Shown here one piece after another: positions 1 through 13,491 of a stretch of DNA of 64,000 nucleotides. This DNA is from Epsilonproteobacteria bacterium UBA4036 (lineage in GTDB: Bacteria; Campylobacterota; Campylobacteria; Campylobacterales; Arcobacteraceae), in NCBI GenBank assembly GCA_002382325.1, contig DGAG01000001.1, forward strand, positions 1 to 64,000. The letters run 5' to 3'. The position numbers and the translations under genes are program-made. The number at the start of each line of letters is the position of its first letter. Within the stretch, counting starts at the first letter, position 1. The notes under the pieces are model-generated. The model made no database searches. It worked only from the letters and a program-made list of their open reading frames with translations, and was not told where the DNA came from.

Positions 1-13
1 ATAAAATTTTGTC

Positions 14-19
14 TATAAT
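14..19 (+). promoter_or_regulatory. rRNA operon promoter, -10 box
   Basis: A TATAAT hexamer lies about 220 bases before 16S. The matching -35 box would fall outside the window. It is followed by a leader with a boxA-like antitermination signal (GTTCTTTAAAA, 67-77), as expected for an rRNA operon. The assignment is inferred from position and consensus. Confidence 0.5.
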
Positions 20-66
20 TCCCGTCCAATTTCAGAGGAACGATTGAAAGATTGTTTCGAAGAAGA

Positions 67-77
67 GTTCTTTAAAA
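67..77 (+). promoter_or_regulatory. boxA-like antitermination element in rRNA leader
   Basis: GTTCTTTAAAA resembles the rRNA boxA consensus TGCTCTTTAACA, which is bound by NusB/S10 during antitermination. A similar TCTTTAAAA occurs in the 16S-23S spacer near 1889-1897. NusB itself is encoded at 24952. Confidence 0.4.
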
Positions 78-96
78 GAAGTGGTTTGTGAAGAGA

Positions 97-124
97 TAAT
101 CTTTGTAAACCGAATATATACTAA
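97..124 (+). other. Left arm of 16S rRNA processing stem
   Basis: These 28 bases pair end to end with 1816-1843 when two G:U pairs are allowed. The stem encloses the whole 16S gene, as expected of an RNase III processing site in precursor rRNA. Pairing was read directly from the sequence. Confidence 0.7.
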
Positions 125-236
125 AAAACAATAAGAAGAATACAAATTCTTCGTCTATAACTTCATAGAGATATGAAGACAATGAGTGATAATTTTGTAG
201 AATATACAAAATATGTCAGTTTCAAACAAACAAATT

Positions 237-1753
<1,517 letters not shown>

Positions 1754-2130
1754 CAGAGAGAGTCCTATCATTTGGTTGATAGAGACCTACAAAGAGGGAA
1801 GACTCACATCTTTCCTTAGTATATGTTCGGTTTATAAAGATTATACAAATCCTTATAAACGAAAGAACACTGTAAAGTAGATATAAGTCTTTAAAAGAAG
1901 ATTTATGTCTGGTTTACCAGAAGTTATTTAAAAACATAATGTTAAAAGTCTTTAATTTTTCGTATGAATGAATGTTATAACTGTAGAGATATAGAGATAA
2001 TGTTTGTAAATATAAATAAAAAATAAAAACACAACTTTTTTGTTAAATGTAGTAATATGTTTAATAAGATAGTAGCCAAAGAATATGAATCAAAAATTTT
2101 AATCTAAGAAATTAGATTAGAAAAAAATTA
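1754..2130 (+). other. 16S-23S internal transcribed spacer without tRNA genes
   Basis: About 375 bases separate 16S from 23S. I see no tRNA-Ile or tRNA-Ala cloverleaf, which many bacterial rRNA spacers carry. The spacer holds the right arm of the 16S stem (1816-1843), a boxA-like element near 1889, and the left arms of two stems that enclose 23S. The outer stem is 1938-1954 with 5131-5147 (17 bp, perfect). The inner stem is 2060-2084 with 5048-5073 (near perfect). Confidence 0.75.
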
Positions 2131-5044
<2,914 letters not shown>

Positions 5045-5165
5045 ACAATTCTTTGGTTTACTATCTTATTAAATATATGCATATTTAATGAATGAAAAGT
5101 GAAAAATTTTAATATCACTTGTGTTTTATGAAGACTTTTAACATTATATTAACTCTAATCAAAGA

Positions 5166-5260
5166 GTTGAGTATTAAGAGCGTAAAGAGAAATATTACAT
5201 TTTTCATTTTTAACTTTTAATTTTTCATTAGTATTAAAAGCTCCGCTTTTAATACTCAAC
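5166..5260 (+). other. Mutually exclusive hairpins between 23S and 5S
   Basis: AGTATTAAAAGC (5230-5241) and GCTTTTAATACT (5245-5256) form a perfect 12-bp hairpin with a three-base loop. The distal arm (5244-5260) can instead pair with 5166-5182 (17 bp with one G:U). The two foldings compete. This may be a processing or attenuation element just before 5S; the function is inferred. Confidence 0.45.
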
Positions 5261-5261
5261 T

Positions 5262-5380
5262 TGCTGGTGGCTATAGAGAAGTGGAAATACCCAGATCCAT
5301 TCCGAACCTGGAAGTCAAGCACTTCATCGCTGATAATACTGCGGGGTCCCCCTGTCGGAAACGTAAGTCGCTGCCAGCTT
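5262..5380 (+). rRNA. rrf: 5S ribosomal RNA
   Basis: The conserved 5S core (CCATTCCGAACCTGGAAG) lies at 5297-5314. The terminal stem pairs GCTGGTGGC near 5263 with the GCTGCCAGC end near 5371-5379. The length of about 119 bases is normal. The gene closes the operon and is followed by a rho-independent terminator. Confidence 0.95.
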
Positions 5381-5402
5381 TGAGTTTTTTTACATACACT
5401 AC

Positions 5403-5456
5403 AGGCTTTTATCCTATTTCAGTTTTTCACTGGGCTAGGGTAAGAGCCTTTTTTTC
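5403..5456 (+). terminator. rRNA operon terminator
   Basis: AGGCTTTTATCCTA (5403-5416) pairs with TAGGGTAAGAGCCT (5436-5449) with G:U wobbles and is followed directly by a T run. The position immediately after 5S is as expected. Confidence 0.8.
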
Positions 5457-5468
5457 GCTCATTTTTTA

Positions 5469-5574
5469 GGGGTCAGCGTTCAGGGTTCAGCATTCAGTTT
5501 TTTTTACTTTCTCTTTATATATCTGAACTCTGAACTCTGTGTTCTTACTTCTTACTTTTCACCTATTTCTTTTC
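5469..5574. repeat. Degenerate heptamer-phased intergenic repeat
   Basis: The stretch reads as 7-base units: GTTCAGC, GTTCAGG, GTTCAGC, ATTCAGT, then the opposite orientation CTGAACT, CTGAACT, CTGTGTT, CTTACTT, CTTACTT. The two halves form an inverted array. Similar 7-base phasing recurs at 8090-8190, around 24412-24436 and near 5197-5230. Confidence 0.55.
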
Positions 5575-5585
5575 TAAAATTTCTA

Positions 5586-6509
5586 TTGAAACAATTTTAT
5601 CGTTTTAAAGACAGACAATACTCTGTTCAAGCCATAACAGACTCTTTAGGAAATATCGTGGAGTCTTACTCTTATAATAGTTTTGGTATACTGACAATGA
5701 AAAATTCAAGTTCAAATGTTATTTTAAAATCCAATGTAAATAACAGTATTACCTATACAGGAAGAAGCTATGACAGCGAATCCGATTTATATTATTACAG
5801 AAACAGAATGTACAGTCCAAGTTTAGGAAGATTTATATCACAAGACCCCAAAGAGTATATTGATGGGATGAATTTGTATGCGTATGTTAAAAACAATCCT
5901 TTGAGGTATTTGGATGCGTTTGGGACGACGGCATATCAAAAAATTGATGGAGGATATGTGAGCTATAGTATCAGTGGAAGAACGGATGATTTTACAGTAA
6001 GTTATGATAATAGTAGTGGATTTGGAAACAGTGGAAATATTGATTATAGCCATGATAATGTAGGACAATACACAACATATAATAGAGATGCCAATATGAC
6101 AGCAGCAAAATGGGATAACGGAAGTTATACTGAATATAATAATGGAATAAGTATATTTAAAGAAAATGGAGTAAAACCTATCGTTTCTAATCCGAGTTTA
6201 GAAATATCCAATAGAGACTTGAGCATAAATGAATTTGCTACACAAAGTACAAGGGTTTTACCGACTGAATATGAGCAGAGAAAAGCTGCTTCAGCAGAAT
6301 TTAGTAATCTTTCACTTGCATTAAGTGGAGGGTCTGAATTGACTAAAATATCAGTTGTTTTAGCTCCTTTAAGTACACCATTAGGCATCGGAGCATCTGT
6401 AGCTGGGGCAATTTCTTATGCTTATGATCCAGATAAAAACTTTTTTAAAGATTCAAGTCAAGCTACAAATAATGGGATAGAAATGATACAGAATAGTAGG
6501 AGTAGATAA
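5586..6509 (+). pseudogene. Rhs/YD-repeat protein, detached C-terminal tip
   Basis: The product of about 307 residues begins in the middle of the Rhs-associated core. The signature YYYRNRMYSPSLGRFISQDP lies near residues 69-88, followed by GMNLYAYVKNNPLRYLD and the boundary DAFG. After this comes a variable domain of about 190 residues that I do not recognise, the expected place of a polymorphic toxin. A full Rhs protein is 1000 residues or more, and nothing upstream before the rRNA operon supplies the missing part. TTG at 5586 is only the ORF limit, and no ribosome-binding site is visible. It is therefore a displaced tip or remnant, probably silent unless recombined. Confidence 0.7.
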
Positions 6510-6511
6510 AG

Positions 6512-6787
6512 ATGTATAATGTTATTGCCTATATAAGTTTTTTTGTAGTTTATATTGCTATTTTTGTGGGAATTATACATTTTTTTGTGTATTCATTTGA
6601 TAAGGATATAGTTTTACTTTTAAGTGCCATTATCCTTGGGTTTGGTCAAATTTATCATAAAGTAAAAACCAAACCAATAAGCCAAGCAATAAAAGAGCTT
6701 TGGAATGCAAAAGTCAATAATAAAAGTAATACTTCTCAAGAAGATACGCCCAAAACTTATGAAGAGTACAAACGAAATAAAAAGTAG
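6512..6787 (+). CDS. Small membrane protein, candidate Rhs immunity protein
   Basis: The 91-residue protein has two hydrophobic segments (about residues 3-25 and 31-47) and a charged tail rich in lysine. It starts two bases after the Rhs tip gene stops, the arrangement in which immunity genes follow polymorphic toxins. The immunity role is inferred from position only. No family was recognised. Confidence 0.5.
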   Translation: MYNVIAYISFFVVYIAIFVGIIHFFVYSFDKDIVLLLSAIILGFGQIYHKVKTKPISQAIKELWNAKVNNKSNTSQEDTPKTYEEYKRNKK

Positions 6788-6834
6788 AAATTTGGGAAAC
6801 TTTACGAAGTATTAGCTGTTTAATAAAAATTTGA

Positions 6835-7050
6835 GGGCATTCAACCTTAAATAAAAGAGAGCGAGAAGAAAAAAGAGAGTATGCCCTCAATAACACTGCT
6901 TTGTATTCACAAGAAACACAATATGACAGTAACTCAAATATTGTCAAAGAGAATATTTTTAAAGAGAATCAACATATTTTAAAAGAGTACACTTATGATA
7001 ATTTAGAAAGAATCACAAAAGATATTTACAAAATAAACATCTCGTTTTAG
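6835..7050 (+). pseudogene. Fragment of an Rhs YD-repeat region
   Basis: An open stretch of about 71 codons without a start codon contains ETQYDSNSNIVKE and EYTYDNLERITKD, which look like degenerate YD-repeat units. In an intact Rhs protein these sit upstream of the core, yet here they lie downstream of the tip and immunity genes. This is the pattern left by recombination between an rhs gene and orphan tips. A perfect 10-bp inverted repeat (6831-6840 with 6881-6890) overlaps its start. Confidence 0.55.
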
Positions 7051-7060
7051 ATGTTTATTT
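7031..7060 (+). terminator. Terminator-like perfect hairpin after Rhs remnant
   Basis: AAATAAACATCT (7031-7042) and AGATGTTTATTT (7049-7060) form a perfect 12-bp stem with a six-base loop. The arm ends in Ts, and the Rhs fragment stops inside the loop. It could act in both directions. Confidence 0.55.
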
Positions 7061-7295
7061 TATCCCATGAATTTCTATTTAATAGGCGTTACACTTTTTA
7101 ATGTTGCACCATCTAAATTAAAGAATTGTTGTGAATATCTATATTTGATGGTTTTGCATATATTGCTATTGTTAACCTAATATAGATAATAATGACTTTT
7201 TTATAATTTTTATTTAAATTAAATACAAAATAGTAACAATTATAAGCTTATTTTTATTACAATAAAAAACTGCATAAATAAAAAAAGGATATAAA

Positions 7296-8042
7296 ATGCA
7301 AATATCAAATAATATAACCGTACCCTCATACCACTCTACTGTTACCAATAATAATGACGTCAAAAATGTTTCTTCTGGTTTTGATGCACTTTTAAATGAA
7401 CAAAAACAGGTGCCTGAAAAAAAAGAAGAGGGAGAACTTGTAACTTTCTTTGAAAAGCATCATCTTTTTGATAGATTTTCTGCTAATGAAAAAAATCTTT
7501 TTAAAAATATATTAGCCGATGGTACAGTATCTATAGAGGAAATAGATAAACTCTCTTATGAAGAAATAAAAAGCTTTGCTAATTGTTTAAATCATATGCC
7601 GGGTCTTTCTGTAGAAAACCTTCGCAAAATGCCTATAATTAATTATATAGGAAATTCAAGAGCAATATTTGCAACACAAATGACTAAAAATGATACTTTC
7701 AATGAAGCTATGTATAGAACAGCTCGAGAAATGACTTCTAATTTAGAAAGGTCAGAAATATTGAGTGCAGTACATTTTAATTTATCTCAAGCAAAAAATA
7801 ACAGAGAACTTGATCCTTTTGATTATGAATACAGACCCGCTTTTAATGAAATTGAAAATATTAACAGTGAAATAGATTTCTCACAATTTCTGTTAGACAT
7901 CATAGAGGTACAAAAAAAAGGTATGGAAGAAACAAAATTTCCAAACAGTAAAAAACAATACCAAAATTTATTGGAGGGATATACTATTATTCAAAAACAT
8001 TATAATGATGTTTTAAATGAAAAGAAAGATACCTATGTTTAA
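7296..8042 (+). CDS. Hypothetical soluble protein
   Basis: The 248-residue protein starts at ATG 7296 behind a good ribosome-binding site (AAAGGAT). It has no signal peptide or membrane segment. The N-terminus is polar and low in complexity (NNN, KKEE), with a short FDALL motif near residue 29. The rest is predicted helical and acidic. I do not recognise the family. It stands alone with about 230 bases of AT-rich DNA upstream, and the codon use is like that of its neighbours. Confidence 0.7.
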   Translation: MQISNNITVPSYHSTVTNNNDVKNVSSGFDALLNEQKQVPEKKEEGELVTFFEKHHLFDRFSANEKNLFKNILADGTVSIEEIDKLSYEEIKSFANCLNHMPGLSVENLRKMPIINYIGNSRAIFATQMTKNDTFNEAMYRTAREMTSNLERSEILSAVHFNLSQAKNNRELDPFDYEYRPAFNEIENINSEIDFSQFLLDIIEVQKKGMEETKFPNSKKQYQNLLEGYTIIQKHYNDVLNEKKDTYV

Positions 8043-8087
8043 ATGATTGTGTAATGCTTGGGGTGATTCAAATATCGTATCTATTTT

Positions 8088-8190
8088 TAGTGACGAGTAA
8101 CGAGTGACCAGTTACGAGGTTTTATAGGTCTTCTTACTACTTACCTTTCACTTCTCACTTCTCACTTTTTACTTGTTCCTTGTTACTCTT
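8088..8190. repeat. Degenerate heptamer-phased intergenic repeat
   Basis: Left units AGTGACG, AGTAACG, AGTGACC, AGTTACG are followed by right units CTTACTA, CTTACCT, TTCACTT, CTCACTT, CTCACTT, TTTACTT, GTTCCTT, GTTACTC in the opposite sense. The array lies between convergent genes and may serve as a bidirectional terminator. Confidence 0.55.
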
Positions 8191-8971
8191 ATGTTGTCCA
8201 TTTTAAATTTAAGTTATGGCATAACTTAACGCCATACAAATAAATTATCCATGAAATATAAATCCACAAAAAGAAAAAAAGTAACGTGGCCAGTGAGCCG
8301 TATAAGGTGGTGTAGGTTTTGTTGTAAATGACATAATAGACAAATAGGTTTTTTGTAATACTTAAAGCGATGAGTGTTATTAAAGAAGATATAAATGCAG
8401 CTTTGTTGTCAATGGTTTTATTGACAGTAAATTTAAAAAGAAAAAAGAAAATAAGCCAAGCGTATAAAAATGTAATAAGAAAATCAAACAAACTGTTGTC
8501 AAAAATCGATAAGGTTAAAATGTAAATGGCAAAAAGAATGGGCATGGCTATCATCATGCCTAAATAGAAGAAAAAAGAGGTGTAAATTGATTTTCGTTTG
8601 GCTTCATGTATTTTATTGACAATGTATTCATAATCTTTAAAGAACATAGTAAACACAAATAGCATATAAATGGTTCCAAGATAGCCCAATTTATTGGAAT
8701 TGGAAATAAATCCCATAATTTGAGTTACAAATTGTTTGGAGTGCGTGGGGTTAATCATTTCAAAAATATATTGAACAAAGATTTCAACATAGTTTTCAAA
8801 TTGAGGCAGATTTGAGATAACGGAAATCACCAAAGCAATAATGGGTAAAATAGAGAAAATGGTAAAAAAACTCAAACTGGCAGCATAATAGGTGGTGTCA
8901 TCATTGAAAAATGAATCCAACCCCTCTATAATCTTTTTCAGAGGTTTTTGAACCATTTCCTCCTTGTTCAT
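8189..8971 (-). CDS. yihY: YihY/BrkB-family inner-membrane protein
   Basis: The 260-residue protein shows the family pattern: an N-terminal amphipathic helix, then YYAASLSFFTIFSILPII (about residues 28-45) and several long hydrophobic segments, six in all. The C-terminal region (YGSLATLLFFFLWIYISWII) is typical of the YihY/virulence factor BrkB family. It is slightly shorter than the usual 280-300 residues. Older annotations call it ribonuclease BN, which is wrong for this family, and its actual function is not established. It is the last gene of the leftward tlyA operon, three bases after glcD. Confidence 0.85.
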   Translation of the reverse strand: MNKEEMVQKPLKKIIEGLDSFFNDDTTYYAASLSFFTIFSILPIIALVISVISNLPQFENYVEIFVQYIFEMINPTHSKQFVTQIMGFISNSNKLGYLGTIYMLFVFTMFFKDYEYIVNKIHEAKRKSIYTSFFFYLGMMIAMPILFAIYILTLSIFDNSLFDFLITFLYAWLIFFFLFKFTVNKTIDNKAAFISSLITLIALSITKNLFVYYVIYNKTYTTLYGSLATLLFFFLWIYISWIIYLYGVKLCHNLNLKWTT

Positions 8972-8974
8972 GGT

Positions 8975-10360
8975 TTATAATCCCATTTTAAACGGATTTA
9001 AAATATTATTGGGGTCAAAGGCTTTTTTAATGCTTCTAAAGAGTTCCATTTCGGCATGATTAAAGGCAATGTTCATAAAAGGCGCTTTGGATAAACCAAT
9101 GCCATGTTCACCACTTAAGGTACCTTCTAAATCAACAACAAATTGGAAAATTTCTTCGATGGCTTTGTGTCCATCTTCCATCTCTTTTTCGTTGTTTTTA
9201 TCTTTTACCATTACATTAACGTGGATATTCCCATCGCCTGCATGACCAAAACAAGGAACATTGAATCCGTATTTCTCACCAATTTTATAGATACCTTCAA
9301 GGGCTTCTGGAAGTCGGCTTCTTGGAACAGAAATGTCTTCATTGAGTTTTTTCGTACCGTAAATGGTCACTGCAGGTGAAGCATTTCGTCTGGCAAACCA
9401 AAGTTGATTGGCTTGTTCATTGTCTTTGGCTATGATAAAATCAGTTGAACCATTGTGAGCAAATGACTCTTTGAGTGTTTCTAATTGTGAAGTGATTTCT
9501 GCTTGAGAACTTCCATCAACATCTCCCACTAAAATAGCTCCTGCTTCGCTGGGTAAATCAAGTTTGAATTTTTCTCTTAAAGCTTTTATAACCAATGCAT
9601 CTAAAAATTCCATGGCAACAGGGTTTGCCCCATTTGCCAGTGATTTAAAAACAGCGTTCATGGCACTTGTAACATTGGGAAAAATTCCCATATAGGTTTG
9701 CTTGAATTTAGGTTTAGGAATCAGTTTTAAGGTAATTTCAGTAATGACAGCTAACGTACCTTCACTGGCAATTAAAATTCCCGCGGTGTTGTATCCTGCT
9801 ACATCTTTGATGGTTTTTTTACCCGCTTTGATGATTTCACCATTGGGTAAAACCGCTCGAAGTGCAACCACATAATCTTTGGTAATCCCATATTTAGCAG
9901 CTCTCATTCCCCCTGCATTTTCACTGACATTTCCTCCTAACGTAGAGTATTGTTCACTTGCAGGATCAGGAGGATAAAAAAGCCCCACTTCTTCAACAGC
10001 TTTTTGAAAATCCATGTTAATAAGTCCTGGTTGAACGATTCCCAGCATATTTTGCATATCAATTTCAAGTAATTTATTCATATGCCGTTCTAAGCTTAAA
10101 ACAATTCCTCCATTTGCAGGAAGTGCTCCTCCTGTAAATCCAGAACCTGCACCTCTAGGAACTACAATGATATGATGCTCATTGCAATATTTAAGAATCT
10201 TTGAAACGTCTTGTTCATCTCTTGGGAAAACAACGGCATCGGGTTCAAATCGACTTTTTGTGGCATCATAACAATATGCAATGAGGTGAGCCTTATCGCT
10301 TTTTACATTCTCTTGTCCAACAATATTGACAAAAGCATCAAGATGTTTTGAATCAATCAT
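8975..10360 (-). CDS. glcD: FAD-linked oxidase, glycolate/D-lactate dehydrogenase type
   Basis: The 461-residue protein has an N-terminal FAD_binding_4 domain (about 30-180) with VPRGAGSGFTGGALP and PDPASEQYSTLGGNVSENAG. A C-terminal FAD-oxidase domain (about 200-460) carries CFGHAGDGNIHVNV and the end motif SGEHGIGLSKAPF. The family oxidises 2-hydroxyacids such as glycolate or D-lactate at the membrane. The substrate cannot be fixed from sequence. No GlcE/GlcF partner is next to it. It overlaps the upstream gene by one base, so translation is coupled. Confidence 0.9.
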   Translation of the reverse strand: MIDSKHLDAFVNIVGQENVKSDKAHLIAYCYDATKSRFEPDAVVFPRDEQDVSKILKYCNEHHIIVVPRGAGSGFTGGALPANGGIVLSLERHMNKLLEIDMQNMLGIVQPGLINMDFQKAVEEVGLFYPPDPASEQYSTLGGNVSENAGGMRAAKYGITKDYVVALRAVLPNGEIIKAGKKTIKDVAGYNTAGILIASEGTLAVITEITLKLIPKPKFKQTYMGIFPNVTSAMNAVFKSLANGANPVAMEFLDALVIKALREKFKLDLPSEAGAILVGDVDGSSQAEITSQLETLKESFAHNGSTDFIIAKDNEQANQLWFARRNASPAVTIYGTKKLNEDISVPRSRLPEALEGIYKIGEKYGFNVPCFGHAGDGNIHVNVMVKDKNNEKEMEDGHKAIEEIFQFVVDLEGTLSGEHGIGLSKAPFMNIAFNHAEMELFRSIKKAFDPNNILNPFKMGL

Positions 10361-11418
10361 TATTTTAATCCTAATAAAGTCTCGTAATAAGCATTGTAAT
10401 TAACTTGTTCAGTTTTTGTCTCATTGTTTAAATTTAAATCTTCGGTTAAATACTCTTCTTCGGTTTGTTCATTAATGGCAACTAAGTTTTTAATAATTTC
10501 AATGTATTTGTTAAAATCAATATCCCAAAAGGCTTTGTCAATCTCTGCTACTCTTGTATAAAAGGGGAGTTGTTCTTGTGCATTTGAGTACATAATATCA
10601 TATGCATGTAGTACTTGAAATGTTTTGGCATCAATCACATGAACTTTATTATTGACAACAAAAAAGAGTGTACCTAAGTTTTGGAATTTGGCAAATTGTA
10701 TAAATGTCTCTTTTGAAGGCAGAGGTTCATTTTCAAGCTTTAAATGCGTTGCAAAAATATCTGAATGAAGAAACTTATGGTTTTTAAACTTTTCAGTTAC
10801 GACAGTAAAGCTTTGTGAAGTTGGAGCAATGAGCAGTGAAGCATCGTATAAATAGTTTAAAATTAAGGTGTCACCCTCTTGGGCTGTTCTGGAAGTTTGT
10901 GGAATCGCTTTTTGTGTTAAATCATCAAATTTGCTTAAGGCCACTGTTGAATAGACATCGTTACTTTCTATAACATGAGCATTGGCTACAAGTACAGATG
11001 TTTTGTTGTCATAGGTGTGTCTTACAATACCGCTTTGACCAATTTTTAAATGGGGAATATCAATACGAGCAGTTTGGTTTTGGACATGAGACAGTTGAGT
11101 GTATAGGGTTTCAAAAGAAGGGATTTTTATCTCTTTTTTTAAATTAACATATTTGCTCTCCACAGGTTTTTCGTCAGTTAGTATATAAGTATAATCAAAA
11201 CCATTGGCGGCATTTTTAATTTGAATATCTTTGATTCGCCAACCTTTTTCTTGCATGGCATTGAGTGAATTTTTTGAATCACACTCTCCTCCATCAAGTA
11301 AAGCACTTTGAATGGTTGCAGGAGATTCCCAATTTTTTTTGTAGCATACAGTCTCTTTGGCATTTGCACTTAATGCGATAAATACAAACGCACACAATAG
11401 TAATAGTTTTGTCTTCAT
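10360..11418 (-). CDS. PgbA-like plasminogen-binding N-terminal domain protein
   Basis: The 352-residue protein has a clear signal peptide (hydrophobic core, ANA-KE cleavage). Its middle region carries a repeating pattern (GQSGIVRHTYDNKTSVLVAN, later LNYLYDASLLIAPTSQSFTV) that fits the PGBA_N domain of Helicobacter PgbA/PgbB. That family is restricted to Campylobacterota and was named for plasminogen binding in H. pylori, but in free-living relatives the real role is unknown. The C-terminus is acidic. It sits between bcp and glcD in a leftward operon. Confidence 0.65.
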   Translation of the reverse strand: MKTKLLLLCAFVFIALSANAKETVCYKKNWESPATIQSALLDGGECDSKNSLNAMQEKGWRIKDIQIKNAANGFDYTYILTDEKPVESKYVNLKKEIKIPSFETLYTQLSHVQNQTARIDIPHLKIGQSGIVRHTYDNKTSVLVANAHVIESNDVYSTVALSKFDDLTQKAIPQTSRTAQEGDTLILNYLYDASLLIAPTSQSFTVVTEKFKNHKFLHSDIFATHLKLENEPLPSKETFIQFAKFQNLGTLFFVVNNKVHVIDAKTFQVLHAYDIMYSNAQEQLPFYTRVAEIDKAFWDIDFNKYIEIIKNLVAINEQTEEEYLTEDLNLNNETKTEQVNYNAYYETLLGLK

Positions 11419-11426
11419 TTTGTTCC

Positions 11427-11933
11427 TTAATTTGCTTGTAATTGTTGCAGTGTTGTTTTGACTTCATTTGCATGAAGTACTTCAATGGTTTCACCGTTGA
11501 CTTTTTTCTTTTTACGAACATTGACTTTATTCCATACAGCAGCAATTTTACCCTCTGGATTGATAATAAAAGTTGTTCTTACAACGCCCATTGATTCTCT
11601 GCCCATGAATTTTTTTAATTGCCACACACCGTAATTCTTGCACATTTGTTTTTCTTCATCGGCAAGTAGGGTAAGGCTTAAATCATATTTTTCAATAAAT
11701 TTTCTGTGTTTTTCAGATGAATCTGGACTGACACCTAAAATGATGGCATCTAAATGATCAAATTCAGGCATGGCAGTGGTAAAATCACACGCTTCGTTGG
11801 TGCATCCTGGTGTATTGTCTTTGGGATAAAAATATAATACTATCCATTTCCCTAAAATATCTCTCAGACAAATTTCAACATCATCTTGATTTGGGGCACA
11901 AAATTCTGGGGCTTTTGTTCCTACTTTTAACAT
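11427..11933 (-). CDS. bcp: Peroxiredoxin, Bcp/PrxQ type
   Basis: The 168-residue thiol peroxidase reduces H2O2 and organic peroxides with thioredoxin. The motif YPKDNTPGCTNEACDF contains the peroxidatic cysteine and, five residues later, the resolving cysteine of the atypical two-Cys PrxQ class. GVSPDSSEKHRKF follows. The length is slightly over the usual 150-156. It is cytoplasmic and lies nine bases before the PgbA-like gene in the same operon. Confidence 0.93.
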   Translation of the reverse strand: MLKVGTKAPEFCAPNQDDVEICLRDILGKWIVLYFYPKDNTPGCTNEACDFTTAMPEFDHLDAIILGVSPDSSEKHRKFIEKYDLSLTLLADEEKQMCKNYGVWQLKKFMGRESMGVVRTTFIINPEGKIAAVWNKVNVRKKKKVNGETIEVLHANEVKTTLQQLQAN

Positions 11934-11942
11934 ATTTTTCCT

Positions 11943-12650
11943 TTATTTTATTGCGATAAATGTGGCAAAATTAACCCACTTGAAAATCACTTCACAGTGT
12001 GAAAATCCAGCATCTTTTATCATTTGTAAATTCTCTTCTTGTGTATAGGGTATAAGTACATTTTCCAAGGCTTCGCGTTTTTGAGCGATTTCAAACTCAG
12101 AATAACCTTGGTTTTTTTTAAAGGCATAATACTCATCTATACAGTGTTTGTTTAATACTTTATGCGAGGAAATCACCTTTTCACTGAAAATAAAAATACC
12201 ATTTTCACTCAAGGCGTCATAAATTTTTTTAACCAATTTTTCTCGCAAAAGAGGTCGTATAAATTGCAAGGTATAGTTTGAAATAATCAATTTTGCCCCA
12301 TGCAAATCAACACGGTGCATATCGGCATTGATTAAATCAATATCAACACCAAAGGCACGGCATTTGTTTGTAGCACGATTGAGCATGGCTTGTGAATTAT
12401 CAATGCCCACAAGATTAAGCTTTTTATTGCAATGTTTTGAAAGTTCAATCAGTGTTGATGCGGTTGAACAACCTAAATCATACACTTTGTCATTTTCTTC
12501 TAAAAATTTCAGTGCAAAATCAATGGTTAATTGTTGCATTTGTTTATAATAAGGAACCGAACGATTCAGCATATCATCAAATACAGAAGCGACCTCTTCA
12601 TCAAACTCAAATTGCTTTGTAATGGACTTTTCAAACAGTTTATCTACCAT
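11943..12650 (-). CDS. cmoA: Carboxy-S-adenosyl-L-methionine synthase
   Basis: CmoA converts SAM and prephenate to carboxy-SAM, the donor used by CmoB to make uridine-5-oxyacetic acid at tRNA wobble positions. The 235-residue product has the family N-terminus ([20 protein letters not shown]) and the SAM-binding motif [15 protein letters not shown] near residue 57, and it has normal length. CmoB is not in the window. It is in an operon with ribF upstream and bcp downstream. Confidence 0.92.
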   Translation of the reverse strand: MVDKLFEKSITKQFEFDEEVASVFDDMLNRSVPYYKQMQQLTIDFALKFLEENDKVYDLGCSTASTLIELSKHCNKKLNLVGIDNSQAMLNRATNKCRAFGVDIDLINADMHRVDLHGAKLIISNYTLQFIRPLLREKLVKKIYDALSENGIFIFSEKVISSHKVLNKHCIDEYYAFKKNQGYSEFEIAQKREALENVLIPYTQEENLQMIKDAGFSHCEVIFKWVNFATFIAIK

Positions 12651-12663
12651 GGGAATATTGTAC

Positions 12664-13491
12664 CTAATTGTTCGTTATATTAAAATAATTTTGCACACAA
12701 AGTATATCCAAATCAATCTGTTTTTTTAAGGCTTCAAACGTGTCAAACTTTTGATTGTCTCGGATTTTTTTAAAAAATTTAATCTCAATATCTTTTTTAT
12801 GTGGAGTGATGTTTTGATTTAAAATATGTGTCTCTACGGCAAAACTTCCATCGGTTGAAACACGATGTCCTAAAAAGGTAATGGAAAAATAGCTGATGCC
12901 ATCAATTAAAGTTTTACTCGCATATATACCTTCTTGGGGAAGTAAATACTCCTCTACGTGCAGATTAATTGTAGGAACAAACTCTTTACTGCCTAAACCT
13001 TGTCCTTTGATTTGATGCCCTTTGATTTTATATTTTCGACCCAATAATGTATTGGCAGTATTGATATCCCCTTCTTTTAAAAAGTTGCGAATAATACGTG
13101 AATGCACGGCAATATTATTGATACTGATTTCATTGATAACAACCACTTCTCCTAGAAATAGTTGCTTTAAATCATCCGTTGAGTATTTTCTGTTTTCACC
13201 AAAACAAAAATCAAATCCCACAACAATTTTACGAATATTGGGAAACTCTTCATTTAAAAGTTGTATAAAAGCTTGAGCATCAAAGTGTTTAATGCTTTGC
13301 AAATCGTAATAATATAAAGGAAAAGGCGTAAACTCTTCACGAGCAGTTTTAGGTGTTAGATTGGCATAACCTGTTTCAATAACAACAATCGCTCCATTTT
13401 TGGTTAAGTTTGAAAATAGGGTTTGATGTGCCATGTGCATACCATCAAAACCACCAATGGCAATTGAGGTAATGGTTTTTTTATCAATCAT
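12664..13491 (-). CDS. ribF: Bifunctional riboflavin kinase / FAD synthetase
   Basis: The N-terminal nucleotidyltransferase half carries [11 protein letters not shown], the RibF form of the HxGH region. The C-terminal riboflavin kinase half begins near residue 150 with [17 protein letters not shown] and PTINL. The 275-residue length is close to epsilonproteobacterial RibF. It makes FMN and FAD from riboflavin, linking to ribH at 24480. It overlaps tlyA by eight bases. Confidence 0.92.
   Translation of the reverse strand: MIDKKTITSIAIGGFDGMHMAHQTLFSNLTKNGAIVVIETGYANLTPKTAREEFTPFPLYYYDLQSIKHFDAQAFIQLLNEEFPNIRKIVVGFDFCFGENRKYSTDDLKQLFLGEVVVINEISINNIAVHSRIIRNFLKEGDINTANTLLGRKYKIKGHQIKGQGLGSKEFVPTINLHVEEYLLPQEGIYASKTLIDGISYFSITFLGHRVSTDGSFAVETHILNQNITPHKKDIEIKFFKKIRDNQKFDTFEALKKQIDLDILCVQNYFNITNN

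Noticed and set aside
5281..5469. 62-codon frame overlapping 5S and the terminator
   Set aside because: It is the 5S gene and its terminator; not coding.
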